Below, piece by piece: positions 15,714-27,600 of a stretch of DNA of 64,000 nucleotides (position 1 is the stretch's first letter; every line of letters begins with the position of its first letter). Below the pieces are notes generated by a model, which had not been told where the DNA came from, searched no databases, and saw only the letters and a list, made by a program, of their open reading frames with translations. The position numbers and the translations under genes were made by a program. Location: IMG/VR virus record IMGVR_UViG_3300036985_006248, positions 1-64,000 of that record; one strand, written 5' to 3'. Origin of the DNA: a virus.

Positions 15714-17690
15714 TTATGTTGGTTTATTATACTTAAAAGTAAAGTTTACATCAATTTTTTTGCCTGTCGATTTAGATGTCAATCTAATCTTAAATCTCTT
15801 ATTCCAAGGCACTACATCGTCAGAACCTAATTGTATATTATTTTCGTTTGTCTTTTCATTATTTGTTAAACGATGTCTTACAGCCGGTTGTATTTTTAAG
15901 TATCTTTTAAACTCTTTTGAATGTTGCTTTTTATTTTCTTCTTTATCAAATTCAACGATGCTAATATATGGTAAAATAAGACCATTATCATTGATAATTT
16001 CTAATTCATAAACCGGCGTTGGATTTGAAATATTTTGATGAAAGTCGATGGCTCTTGCAACATAATAATACTTCTTATTTTCACTGATTGTATCGATATA
16101 AGAAGCGCCAGAAGAGTTTTTTGTTGATGTAATATTAATAAGTCTACCAAAGAAATCTTCATAAGATTTTGGCTTTGTCTCTGTACGATATATCTCTATA
16201 GAATCAGCCGGTTCATCAGCCTGAAAGGTCAATAATGCACTATCAGGACTTTTGTTTTGGGCCAAGCGCAATTCATCCTTGCGCGTCTCCTCAGAGGGAC
16301 TGAAGTTGATTGCGGGAACCGTTTTAAGCCCAATGGAGGTATTAAAATTTATCTTTATCTTGTTAGAAACTCCAACATAGGGGATTAATTCCACTTCTGG
16401 TTCTAAGGGTGGATAGTCCAGAAGCTTATTGGTATAAACTGCTCCAAGACCTGTATTAGAAGTTGTTTTGTCACCAAGAATATAAGCCTTAATCATTGGT
16501 TTATTGTTAAATTCCAGAGTTAACTTATTGTTTTGTAAGTCGAACTTAGTAATTTCATATTGTGTAGCAAATGTCAGCACAACTAAATCAAGTTTATAGG
16601 TATACTTCTTATCATATTTGATTTGTGTGTCTACCCAACTCATTACACCTTCACCGACATTCGGCAAAAACCATTCTTGTATTAAAGCAGTTGAACCACC
16701 TTGGTATTTTTTAAGATGATAACCGATAACCTCTGCATATTCTTCTTTATCTTCTAATATTTCTAAAAATGTTCTTGCTTTGGAATCTATTCTTTGATTA
16801 AGCTCAAAAATAATACTAAAATCGTTGTTTACAAAAGAGTCAAGCTTGCTGGTTAAGAATTGTTCGACGTTTAATTCCTTGATATTGATTTTATTAGCTA
16901 TATTTTTGTTTGTAACAGAATCAGAATATAGTAACGTTGATGAAGACGCTTGATTGACTATTGTTTCAAACATTTCCGTGAAAAGGCTTTTCTTCTGTAT
17001 AACTTCTGAAATGCTTCTTTTGCCTAATTCATGTGTATCAAATTTTATATCAGTATAAAAAGGAAATTGTTCCTTGTAAACATTAAATTTCTCTAAATAT
17101 TTATCGATTCGCAGTGGCCCCTTTTCAACAATGACCTCATAGGGAACTACGTTAGTGATTAGCTCATTTCTAAAGCTTGAACTAATCAGTGCGCGAGGAG
17201 TTTCAAAAAAAGTTGTTCCTACAAAGCCTTTATTATTCTCAGCATTTATGAATTCGGTTAAAACATCATAAAAATATGGCAATGCAGTTTCAGTTACTGT
17301 ACTGGCTGCATCCAAATAGTTTTCATAGTTTTTAACTAAAAAATTATATTCAAAAGGGCTTTTAAACCTAAAGAGGTCTAGGTTATCTGCCATAGAGCTA
17401 CTTAATTGTTTTAATTCAATCAGTTCTTCGTAATGCATATCAGCATCAAAGTTTACACTTGTCTTAATACCGCTTATTAATTGTCTCAATGCCGTATTGG
17501 AAGCTAAACCTTGTAGCGTAATAGCAGAACCAGTAAAGACTATCTTTCCTTCATAACGCGATGAAGAATTTACATATTGCTCTTGGAATTCTGCTATGCC
17601 AACGGAACCTGTATTTAAAGCACTGTTTATGCTAGTGAATTGTAAGGTCTGTTCAGACGATAGGGTATATTTTTTACCTATTTTAGACAT
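15714..17690 (-). CDS. Large tail structural protein, possible fibronectin III-like segment
   Basis: 658 residues, ATG at 17690 adjoining the previous stop. Mixed helical N-terminal half; from about residue 470 the pattern DSIEIYRTETKP, then KKYYYVARAIDFHQNISNPT resembles a fibronectin type III-like sandwich. C-terminus is basic. No catalytic motif. Probably part of the baseplate or tail-tip assembly, given neighbours of similar type. Confidence 0.55.
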   Translation of the reverse strand: MSKIGKKYTLSSEQTLQFTSINSALNTGSVGIAEFQEQYVNSSSRYEGKIVFTGSAITLQGLASNTALRQLISGIKTSVNFDADMHYEELIELKQLSSSMADNLDLFRFKSPFEYNFLVKNYENYLDAASTVTETALPYFYDVLTEFINAENNKGFVGTTFFETPRALISSSFRNELITNVVPYEVIVEKGPLRIDKYLEKFNVYKEQFPFYTDIKFDTHELGKRSISEVIQKKSLFTEMFETIVNQASSSTLLYSDSVTNKNIANKINIKELNVEQFLTSKLDSFVNNDFSIIFELNQRIDSKARTFLEILEDKEEYAEVIGYHLKKYQGGSTALIQEWFLPNVGEGVMSWVDTQIKYDKKYTYKLDLVVLTFATQYEITKFDLQNNKLTLEFNNKPMIKAYILGDKTTSNTGLGAVYTNKLLDYPPLEPEVELIPYVGVSNKIKINFNTSIGLKTVPAINFSPSEETRKDELRLAQNKSPDSALLTFQADEPADSIEIYRTETKPKSYEDFFGRLINITSTKNSSGASYIDTISENKKYYYVARAIDFHQNISNPTPVYELEIINDNGLILPYISIVEFDKEENKKQHSKEFKRYLKIQPAVRHRLTNNEKTNENNIQLGSDDVVPWNKRFKIRLTSKSTGKKIDVNFTFKYNKPT

Positions 17691-20681
17691 TTACTTTCTC
17701 CCATTAATATTAGTTCTGACGCGGCTGAACGGGTTTACAACCGCCGTAGGTTTAATAGCTACTGGAATTCGAGGGCCACCAGCGGCAGTTCCTAATAGTC
17801 TAGCAGAGACAGCTTCTTTGTTAAGGTTTATGGCTTTGTTAGTGTTTATGGCTTTGTTATTGTTTATGGCGACACTATCAATCTTTTTGGTTTTTTTAAC
17901 AGCAGCTAGATTTTTTGTTCTAGAAATCGCTTCTTCAAAATTGGATTGTGGATCGGAGAAGAAGAAATATTGATCATAAATTGGCAACTTGATTTGATCC
18001 ATTCCTTCTATGCCATATGCTGGATTTTTATAGTTTCTCAATCTACAAAGATAAAAACTGTTTGATGACAAAGAAGCAATCTTTTGTTTTGTTAAAAGTA
18101 TCCAACGTTCGTCAAAGGTTGAACTGTCATATTCTAGAACTTCTACGGAGTGTAATGTGTTAAAAAGAAACTGAAACTTGGAATTGGTATCAAGAGACTT
18201 TTTGTAATCGTCTGCTGCATTTAATAATATGCATTTGTCATCCAGTAAAAGGTTGACATGCAGCGGCGCTGCTCGACGGTGGCGGGCGGGGGCAGTTGAT
18301 GATTCTTTATTATACGGTTCTTTCTTTATATCGTTGTTAGTGGTTGGTGTCTCGGCAAGCAAGTCTTTACGATTAATTATAGTATTGTTAGCGGTAACGG
18401 CTTTAAAGAACGTCTTCTTAACCAAGTCATATTGTTTGGACATAGCTAGCATTAAATGAGTCTCAACGACTTTATCATTTTTAATTGCTTCTGCTATTTG
18501 CTTTATTGGGCTATCATCGGGTAATACATTATAAGAATTTTTTATTGTAGAAGAAAAGAGCTTTGTTAAAACGTTTGCATTGGCAGATATATTATATTTT
18601 CTATTGCCTTTTACATCGTTTTTAGCACTAACCGGAGGCGGTAGAGGATGAGAAAAACCAAAGTTATTTGCATTCTTGATATCTATTTCTAATTCAACAA
18701 ACTCCATATTTGAAACAGCATCAGGGTTTGTATTGAGATTTTCTAATGATAGTATCTTATTCTTAGAAAAAATAGTATTCGGAGACAAATATGAATATTG
18801 GGTATCAGTGTACTCAGTTGAATCAATGTTTGGGTTATATGAATATCTATTCTGTTCAGAATTCACACGGGTACCGTATGTTAAAAAGTCTAATACACCT
18901 ATTCCACGATATTCTGTCATATCCATGAATTTATAACCAACTTTAATTGGGCTGGTGGTGTCGGCATAGTCGTTTACAAACCAGTGCTCTATCTTAAAGT
19001 TATTGTTTATGTTGTCGTGTATTGTTTTGTTTATTTGGGCTATTAACTTTTCATAAATTCTTATGAAATAAGAAATAGTCTCTGCACTTGCCGAAACAGG
19101 ATGCAGCATAGAAGAAATAGAAGCAGTCAACTCCTCACTACTCTTTTTTAATAAACCGAGAAGGCTTAAGGTGGATGTAAAATTAGCCGCTGCGTCACTA
19201 ATGATTTTTTCATCAAAATTTTCAATAAATCTCGTCGTGAAGGAGTTTTTTCTCGGGTCGTATGAGCCATTTGCGGAATATCCATATTTGTCTTCAGAAT
19301 TGATTTTTACTATCTTATTTGTCTCTTCCAAATAATTCTTTAATTTAGTAAGGTCGCTTAATAGTGTTATGACATGAGTACCTAAGAATTGATTGATACC
19401 ATCAATAATGGCGATTTCAACACCATATTGGTATAAGCCGCTCATACCTGCGAAGACATTTTTATCTGTTATGGCAAAGGTTCTTGTTTTTAAACTTGAA
19501 TTTGTGCTCAAAACTATTTCAGTGATTGTCCCATTTGTTTCTTCTACATCAGATACGGTATTATTACCTTTTGGCTCGCCGCTAGAGACTATATTGACCT
19601 TGGATTCATGTCTTGGTATAAACTTGTTTTTTACCGTGGTTGTCACAACACGACGCATGACTTTTATTGATGATATCTTACACTTATTTATAAATTCTTC
19701 TTTGATATCTGACTTGAAGAGAAGTTTTGCGTATACGCTATTATCTTCAAGGATTTGTTGATAGTCTAAACTAAAAACAAGTCCTAGGCTTTTATTGGAA
19801 TTTCTAGAAAAATATGCATTTGAAAAATATTTAGGACGTCCACTACCAACTTCTGATAAATCTTTTATTAAATTTTGAAATTCACTTGTATTACTGGAAA
19901 CATTTTGCGATTCTGCATATCTTTTAGCGTTTAATACATTGGTATAGGCATAGTTCGAATTTATTATGTTAGATAGATTATCTAAAAAAGCATTTTCTTT
20001 GAATACAGATTTCAGTAGGCGTAAATCTTGTACTGGGGGGGCGGGGTTCATTACCAACACATTATTTTCATAAAGTTTGTAGACATTCAATTTATCAAAA
20101 AGAATACGCTCATCTATAAATCTTTCTTCAATTTTTTGATCACTTATATATTGATTTTTATCGAAATAGAAGATAGCTCCAAGAGAAAGATAGTTTATGT
20201 TTGGTCTTGGCAGAAGAAATGTAGTGTTATAGACTAGTTCTATAGCATTGTTGTAGACGCTTATTCTATGAACTTCTTGATTATTTTTATCGCCAACAAA
20301 ATCAAGACTAGGAGTGAAGTCGTAGCTTAAAGCCCCGTATTTATTGATTACACCTTCAAGCTTTCTAATAACGTCCGATCCAGAACGTTCAACAGCAGAG
20401 CAAGAAGCCAACATAGCAGAGTTAGAAATTTCAAATATCTTGAGTTTTAGATATTTTTTAGCTTGTTCATTATTAAAAACCTTGAATTCAGGTTCTTCGG
20501 TCGCTGGGTCAGAGGCTAATCCATCTTTAATAGAATAAGTTATTTTTACAGAGTTGTCTGGGTTGTCAGACCCGTAACTATTAACTGTTACCGATTTTAA
20601 AAACTCGCCTGCTACTAACTCTTGAGGATAGAATCTTGCTTTAATCTTATTAATTTGGTCGTTGTTCAAGTTATAAAACAT
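17691..20681 (-). CDS. Very large tail/baseplate structural protein
   Basis: 996 residues, starting MFYNLNNDQINKIKARFYPQ. Its ATG overlaps the stop of the 20681..21628 gene. No enzyme motifs. The C-terminal 120 residues are basic with a short repeat (NNKAINTNKAINLNKEAV), and a GC-rich patch near 18255-18300 encodes an Ala/Pro/Arg-rich linker (TAPARHRRAAP). The adjacent 658-residue and 2791-residue proteins suggest that these make a tail-tip complex. Confidence 0.6.
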   Translation of the reverse strand: MFYNLNNDQINKIKARFYPQELVAGEFLKSVTVNSYGSDNPDNSVKITYSIKDGLASDPATEEPEFKVFNNEQAKKYLKLKIFEISNSAMLASCSAVERSGSDVIRKLEGVINKYGALSYDFTPSLDFVGDKNNQEVHRISVYNNAIELVYNTTFLLPRPNINYLSLGAIFYFDKNQYISDQKIEERFIDERILFDKLNVYKLYENNVLVMNPAPPVQDLRLLKSVFKENAFLDNLSNIINSNYAYTNVLNAKRYAESQNVSSNTSEFQNLIKDLSEVGSGRPKYFSNAYFSRNSNKSLGLVFSLDYQQILEDNSVYAKLLFKSDIKEEFINKCKISSIKVMRRVVTTTVKNKFIPRHESKVNIVSSGEPKGNNTVSDVEETNGTITEIVLSTNSSLKTRTFAITDKNVFAGMSGLYQYGVEIAIIDGINQFLGTHVITLLSDLTKLKNYLEETNKIVKINSEDKYGYSANGSYDPRKNSFTTRFIENFDEKIISDAAANFTSTLSLLGLLKKSSEELTASISSMLHPVSASAETISYFIRIYEKLIAQINKTIHDNINNNFKIEHWFVNDYADTTSPIKVGYKFMDMTEYRGIGVLDFLTYGTRVNSEQNRYSYNPNIDSTEYTDTQYSYLSPNTIFSKNKILSLENLNTNPDAVSNMEFVELEIDIKNANNFGFSHPLPPPVSAKNDVKGNRKYNISANANVLTKLFSSTIKNSYNVLPDDSPIKQIAEAIKNDKVVETHLMLAMSKQYDLVKKTFFKAVTANNTIINRKDLLAETPTTNNDIKKEPYNKESSTAPARHRRAAPLHVNLLLDDKCILLNAADDYKKSLDTNSKFQFLFNTLHSVEVLEYDSSTFDERWILLTKQKIASLSSNSFYLCRLRNYKNPAYGIEGMDQIKLPIYDQYFFFSDPQSNFEEAISRTKNLAAVKKTKKIDSVAINNNKAINTNKAINLNKEAVSARLLGTAAGGPRIPVAIKPTAVVNPFSRVRTNINGRK

Positions 20682-21628
20682 TAGCAGTCTACTCCAAATG
20701 GACCGGTCTTTAGACCAGTGCGGTATGCAAGGCCACCAGCGGAAGACTTTTGTTCTGGCGGGAGTTCGATTTCATCGTCAATGGTCATTTCAAAAAAATA
20801 CTCTACAAATGTGTTGTCTTCTTGAATTTCAAAAGTCATTGGCTCGTCTAATAATATACCGTCCAAAATAGCTATTGGATCTTTCTTAAAGTTTAATTGT
20901 CTTAAAGAGGTTTTTGTTTTATCGGTGCCTGCAACTACTATTTCTTCTTCAATAAACACTTCTATATCAAAATTTTTGTTTATGTCGTCAACATTCAATT
21001 CTTTCAAATCTAAAACAATGGGTTGGTCTTTCATTGAATAGTAATATTCATTGCTTCCGGTATTGTAGAGATAAATTGTACTATAATTTTCCACTACTTC
21101 GTTATTGTTTTTAGATAATTTTATATCGTAAGAACTATCTTTTAAGTTAATTTGTGGATACTTTAGATACGGTTGTAAGATTTCTATATTTCCGTCCGCA
21201 TTGTCAATAAATTGTTCCACATTCAATATATTACCGTTTAATAATGAAAAAGACCAAGCTGGGGCATAATCTGAAGTTACAGATGAGTTAGCTAGCGGTT
21301 GAGAAAGGGCATAATTCTTATCGGCACTTATCTGTGATTCTTCTTGCTTTAGTTTATTGATTTCAGATGAAAGCAACGTATTCATCTTTACGCTATTTTG
21401 CACACTGGTGTGCGTTGTTTGGGGCTTAAGGGACAACGTTTCATCTAGTATTCTTGTTTGAATGCTATTTTGTGTCTCTGTTAAACCAGCACATTCACCA
21501 TCATAGATTATGTCATCGTCAAAAAACGCATAATAGGCAGGCTTGAACTTACCACGGGATATTAAATATCTCCCATAAGTCGTTAATTCAACTTTAAGTA
21601 TCTCCTGCTTATCATCAAAAAACGACAT
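20681..21628 (-). CDS. Structural protein with shared N-terminal assembly domain
   Basis: 315 residues. The N-terminal 45 residues (MSFFDDKQEILKVELTTYGR, then FDDDIIYDG) match the pattern seen in the 14721..15653 protein and recur in tail genes of large phages. The remainder is acidic and Asn/Ser-rich. Start and stop overlap both neighbours by one base (ATGA-like coupling), indicating one translational unit with the 2791-residue and 996-residue proteins. Confidence 0.65.
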   Translation of the reverse strand: MSFFDDKQEILKVELTTYGRYLISRGKFKPAYYAFFDDDIIYDGECAGLTETQNSIQTRILDETLSLKPQTTHTSVQNSVKMNTLLSSEINKLKQEESQISADKNYALSQPLANSSVTSDYAPAWSFSLLNGNILNVEQFIDNADGNIEILQPYLKYPQINLKDSSYDIKLSKNNNEVVENYSTIYLYNTGSNEYYYSMKDQPIVLDLKELNVDDINKNFDIEVFIEEEIVVAGTDKTKTSLRQLNFKKDPIAILDGILLDEPMTFEIQEDNTFVEYFFEMTIDDEIELPPEQKSSAGGLAYRTGLKTGPFGVDC

Positions 21629-24600
21629 TATTTATTGGATCCCGATGTTTGAACTTCCAAGCTTGCTTCAATATTAACTAGTTCTACAAGCGAAAAATAA
21701 TCGTAGGGCCAATTATAAGAATATACTAAATCTTCCGATTGACCTTCTTTAAATTCAAAACGTTCATCACGTCCAGTAACTAAACTATCGTATGAATAAG
21801 CAGCACGCTTCTTCACTTTAAATACCTTCCATTGGATATCATCTGGTAGGTCTTTTCCGTGGAAGAATTCATCTCTATTTAATTCATGCTCTAGTTCTAC
21901 TGAATCTTTGCTAACACGCATTGCAGAGCGTGGCATAACACCTTGCCAAATGTCGGCTAATTCATCGCCTAATAAATCTTGTTTGAATTCAAAGATATAC
22001 ATAGCAAAAGGTTCAATTTCTCTGTTATAAATCCAATCAAGGTGTGGAGGTATGACGTATTCTGTCATGGTCTTCATAGTCTTGAGAATAGAATTACCGG
22101 ATCTAATGTTAGAAAGTGATTTCTTAATGTTGCTATAGGATATTTTCTTATCTTTAAAATCAATATCGATTTGATTATTCTTTAAGTTTTCATTAATAAT
22201 TAATGGGTCAACTCTAAAATAATATGGACCGTTTGTAGAAGAAGCAGTTGTTTTACCGTTTTCTCCTAATACTTCTTTAATGGTTAAAGCAGACTTGGTG
22301 TCTACCTTATCAGATCTGCCTATTTTATGATTCTTCTTTTTAGTAAAAGGAATCATAACAATCGCTTCGCTAATCTCTTTTTTACCTGCGATTTGTCCTA
22401 CGTACCTGCTCTCCACATTGAAACCACATAATGAAGCCAAATCTTCGGTCGTAGAGGTTTTATCACCCGGCATTATGCCAAGTGAGATACCTGAATTAGA
22501 ACCTGTTTGTGCATAACCACTCCACAAGCCGGTAAAGCCAAATTCAGTAGTAGAGCCCGTGATCATGAGCCCACCAGTAACCGCAGAAGAAGTTGTTATG
22601 TTACGAATCAAGAAATTTTTATTTGCGTCAGTATTAAAATTAAGCATTGGAGTTTCGAATTTTGTTTGTATTCTCCAATGATTCGCAGAAACATCATTCG
22701 TATTTGTAATATCTAACAATTCACCTTTTTGGCTATATCTTGTTTGATTATTTGGAACTATAATATCGTAGCGAAGACTAGAAGATAGTGGCATTCTATT
22801 CTTATATGCTGTAGTAGTATGGATAGTGTTAACTGATGCCGACCCGCCCAGATTATTTACTGAAGCAGAAAAATAATCAGCCATTTCGCTATTAGCAGAA
22901 TCACAAGTGGCGGTTATAGAATTAATAATTTCTTGATATGAATTATAAGTTTCACTTTGAGCAGTAAAAGATAATTTCATATGTTGTGGACCGTAATAAT
23001 AAGGTGGGGCATACGGAGCATATGCAGGAGCATCATAAGCTTTCTGCCCTTCGCCAGATTCTGACGCGGTAGAATGGTTGAAGAATTGGGTTGGAGGGCC
23101 AAATGTCGAAGCAGCAGAAATTTTTTGTGATCGGTCACCATAAAGATACATCTCAGAATAAATATAGCTTGGGATGTCAGTGTCCAAAATCATTTTAAAA
23201 TCTTTTTGTTTTTCAATTTTTACAAACATTTCATAACTTTTACCGGGCGTAAAGCTAATTTCTTTTATTGGTTTTGTGCTTGTAAAGTTTGTTAAAGACT
23301 GGTTTTGCAAAAAGAATTTTGGTGTTTCTGCTAGGAAATTATTTATAGCCAACTGATATCTGCTATCGGCAAATTTTCTTGTTTGATTCGTATTAGAGTT
23401 TTTATTTTCAAAACTAAACTGCGGGTTGTATCTTAAAGAAGAAGAAGGATGACCATTGTTAGGCAAAGTTCCACTAAAGCTCTCTACAGATACTCTAGTA
23501 GGATCCAAATAATATAATGTATTATTTGGTGTATATCCTCGTAAGTCAAGTAACGATTCAAACGGAACTCTAAACAAATTTTCTTCTTTTAATGTAAATA
23601 TTTTTTCAGCATAAGAAGAAGTATCAAACGAACTAGTCGAATAAAAGAACGGTATGCCAGTTTCCGCGCCGAGCACCATGGGAGCGTATGAAGGTCCACG
23701 TTTATATGTTGTGTCAAAGAAGTCTATATCGCTGCTGGCAGTATATATTGCAGGCCAATCCATAGCAATACCAGCTTTTATTGTATTAAATAAAATACCG
23801 GGAGCAAAATAGGGCTGCATCAATGTTTGCATTTGTTGTATTAACGGTGTACCAAGAACCGGAAGATCAGAAAACCCGATAGTATTGTAAGTTGGGTATC
23901 CATTTACAACATCATTCATAGAAATATTCCAAAAGGATTTTTGAAACAAACCAGCTAATTGTGCAGTTCTTTCTTGTGGATAAAAGCCCTTATATGGAAG
24001 TAATTTTTTAACTCCATTGATAGCTAACTTAATTTTTTTTGTTCCTTGATAATCTTTAAAAACAAAATTATTTATTTTATTTGTAATATTATATGCATTG
24101 TCGATGGAGTTTGTTTGGATGTCTGAACCTATAAGAGAAATATAATTTTGTGGTGGTAGACCCTTTAAATCGCCATCTTTTTCTTTTAAATAATAGTCAC
24201 TTTTTTCACTAAAATTATATTCTGGCAAAATGGTATGGTCAATAGAAAGTGGTCTTAATTGTTCAAAAAAGTCATCATAAGAATCATACCATGGGTTTTT
24301 TCCAGCCAAGGCTGGAACTTTAAATGGCATACCAAGATTAACAAAATATTGAAGTCTTACAGCTAGACCAAAAAAGTCGAGGATAGACGTACTTGGATAA
24401 TGAATTTTATTAGTGTATGAAATATTAGGTCTAACAAAATTATATGCTGTTGAATATCTAAAGTTTTCTTGTGTATATGTTCGCCCCGAAGCGGCGGTTA
24501 CCGGTTGATAAAAATAGGTTCCAGAGGGCAAAGTCAAAAATTGTCTTGCATCCACCTCATCCATTCCTGTTAAATCACCACATGTAGCTAAAAAAATATT

Positions 24601-27600
24601 ATTTATGAGCGTTGTATCAATTTCGCCTGCCCCATCAAGTATTATGCTAGCTGTGGAAAAAAGGTGAGTATCATTGTCGGATGAGAATTTTGAATCATAA
24701 ACGTTATTAAATCGCTTGTTAATTAAGATAGCTCCATGCAGACCACCCACCCACGCATTCCGTATAACTCCACTAAAACTAGATTCAGTTGTTGATGCGC
24801 TCAACTGAGCAATGTTTAGCACGTTCAAGGAGCCGGTTTTTGAAACCGCATCGAAAGCGTTTGTTCTGCGTCTGTTGTTTATATCATCGCGCCAGAAGCT
24901 TCTTATTTCACCTGAGTTTCTATCATACCCGTTTGAGCCAGTACCAGCCACTTCTGCATAGTTTGGCTTTTGACGTGTCTCTTTCATGCCAGTGTTAACC
25001 TTGGTAGGGAAGATTTGCGCGCTATAGGTAATTTTTGATACATGTGGTTTTGGTTCATATACCGCGTCGTCTTCAAGAGTCTTCAAAACATCATAAACTT
25101 GAAGTTCGGTACGTGTATTTATGCCAGTGCGGTTTGTCAAACCGTCGTTAACAAAGCGACCTTTATTATTGTCGTAAGTAGAGACAAGTTCAATAGGCTC
25201 ACTAGAACCTGACATTTCAACTGTTTGTTCCATTGGCTTATTGTAGGAAACGGGTGGTTCACGATAGGCAGTAAAAGTAGCTTCTCTAGCCGGGACATAT
25301 GTTTCTAATGCTGTCTGTCCTTCTACCTCTCTCGTCTTTTGTTTTGGTTTATCTTGAACTAGAATGTTGTTGTTTTTTCTTGACAAGATTGCTAATGGAT
25401 TTTCATTATTTCTAATTTGTTTCCAAGTCGGCCACTGGTAAGGACCGTTCAAGGAAGTGATGAAAAAGTGAGTATAGAAGGGACTATAAAGTGCTGCTTC
25501 AAACGCAGGACCAGCAGGACCGCCAAAATTTGGTATTACTTTGTGAATTGTGTTTGAAGAAGTATCATAAGTTTTATCATTAAGAATTTCATTAGTTGGT
25601 AATATATTACCAAATGGCACAGTTACGGTAGAACCAAGAAATCTATAATTTAAAATAGGGAATGAAGTACCAAAAAAATCAGAAGCACTAAGAAATTGAT
25701 ACTCAGTTGTTAAATTATCCCACTCATTGATGAACGCGCTTGAGCTTGGCTTAACTTGCAAAGAAGCCGTAATCCAAGTATACTGAGCGTCGCTTTGAGG
25801 AATCTGATGAACAACGAATCCGTTATCATAATCGGCTGAAACTTGACTGCTGGTTGCATCAACAGGTGAATAAGATGGATTCTTATTAATCTTATGGAAG
25901 GATGGATTCTCTGAATCGATACTTGAAGTCTCGCCCATCCAAAGATTTAAGTTTTTACGTACCCTTGAATTGCGATGATTTAATGAGTTGTAAGCGGAAT
26001 ATTCTTCTGCTTCTGCATCTAAATATCCACGGCTATTAACTTCTGGGCCACCGGGGGCACTAAATCTTTCAACTATTATATTCTTGTTTACTTTTCTTAC
26101 TGGTAGTGTTCTATCAGCAATACCCAAAACAGTATTAATACTTGTGGTACCAGACACATTTCCCTCTAGCTCAACAAATGATTTGTTGTTTGTTGTTCTG
26201 CCAGACATCATCACTTTTTCGTATGCGTGTTGGGAATAGCCTCCCTTGCTATACTTTTTGTATGGAGGTATGATTTGGCTATCCAAAACAGAGGCAGTGG
26301 TTGCTGTTGCAAAAACGGGAATAGAATCTTCTATGATAAGCTCTCGGTTGGTTGAGAGTTTGTATGTCTTGGAAAATAATCTGGTTATATCCTTGTGACC
26401 GTCATAAACGGTCCCGCTATCCATTTCATAGAGTTTGGGAAGAGAATCTATGTTGCGTTCATTAATAACTTGGCGTAATATTTCTCTATCAACGTCATTT
26501 TGTGGTTCTAAAGTGGTATTAACGGGCTCTTCAGAGCGTATAGCTCTTTGCTTTAACCATTGTGGGTTAAAGGTATAATATCTACTAACCTTCACTGGAG
26601 AATTTAAGTTATTATTATATGCCGCCTGTTCTGCGTAATTGTATTCCAAATGCGATACAATTGGATAAGATTTTGGTTGTCCCTTTATCTCGATAGATGG
26701 TAGTTTGTTTTCATACTTACTACGTTCCAGCATATGGCTTTCAACCATATTACGAACCTTATCAGAAGAATTGGCAGAAGCTGGAATAAGTTGATTAATC
26801 ATCATTGAAAGTGAGCTATCGATCCACTTATAAAATTCAAAGAACTTTTCAAAGCTTAGACTATTATTGACACGACTAAAGAATAGCTCACGTAAATGCG
26901 CCAACTCAGAGTATTCTTGTTTATATCTTTGAGCAGGTTCGCCAATTAAATTGTTGTATGACTTGATGGTTGCGAACCAATTCATTATCTCATCGTTAAC
27001 AACTTGAGCCATGCTCTTTTCTATAGAGATGTAATAACTTACGGCGCGACTGTCCTTTGTGCGCGTAACATCATCTGAATCAACAACCTGTACTAAATCG
27101 TTGCCATTCAAAGTTTCTGGATTTTGTTTTTTAGCAGAGAATACATACTCTTTATTTACGACTTGAGTATCGTCAGCAAGGAATTCATCGGCAAATCCCG
27201 GCATTTGATAACGAATGATATTATTCAGCCATTGTAATCCATAGATATTAGCTGATTCTACTGAGCCGGAAGACGCATCCTCTACTATAAATTGTCCGCT
27301 ACCATCTGAAGATGTTACATTGAAGAAATTCCAATGCAAGGCTAGAGTATCTATTCTTGTTAAAGGAATACTAGAACTGTTTTGTAAGCTGGCAAAGAAA
27401 GCAGGAGGCCAGTTTGGTTGTTGTCTTCCGATATTGTTTGCTTCAAAAGAATGAGCGATTAGTTCTTCGTCATTCAAATAATCTAACCAAAAACGGACAG
27501 AGCCTATTTTAACATCGGTACGATGCTCTAGTGAGACATTATTAAAATCAGTATAATGAGCGCCTGCATATATACGCTTATTAGACTTTAGTGCCTCAAG

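Noticed and set aside
18255-18300. GC-rich patch in the 996-residue gene as a foreign insertion
   Set aside because: It stays in frame and encodes an Ala/Pro/Arg linker; no flanking repeats.
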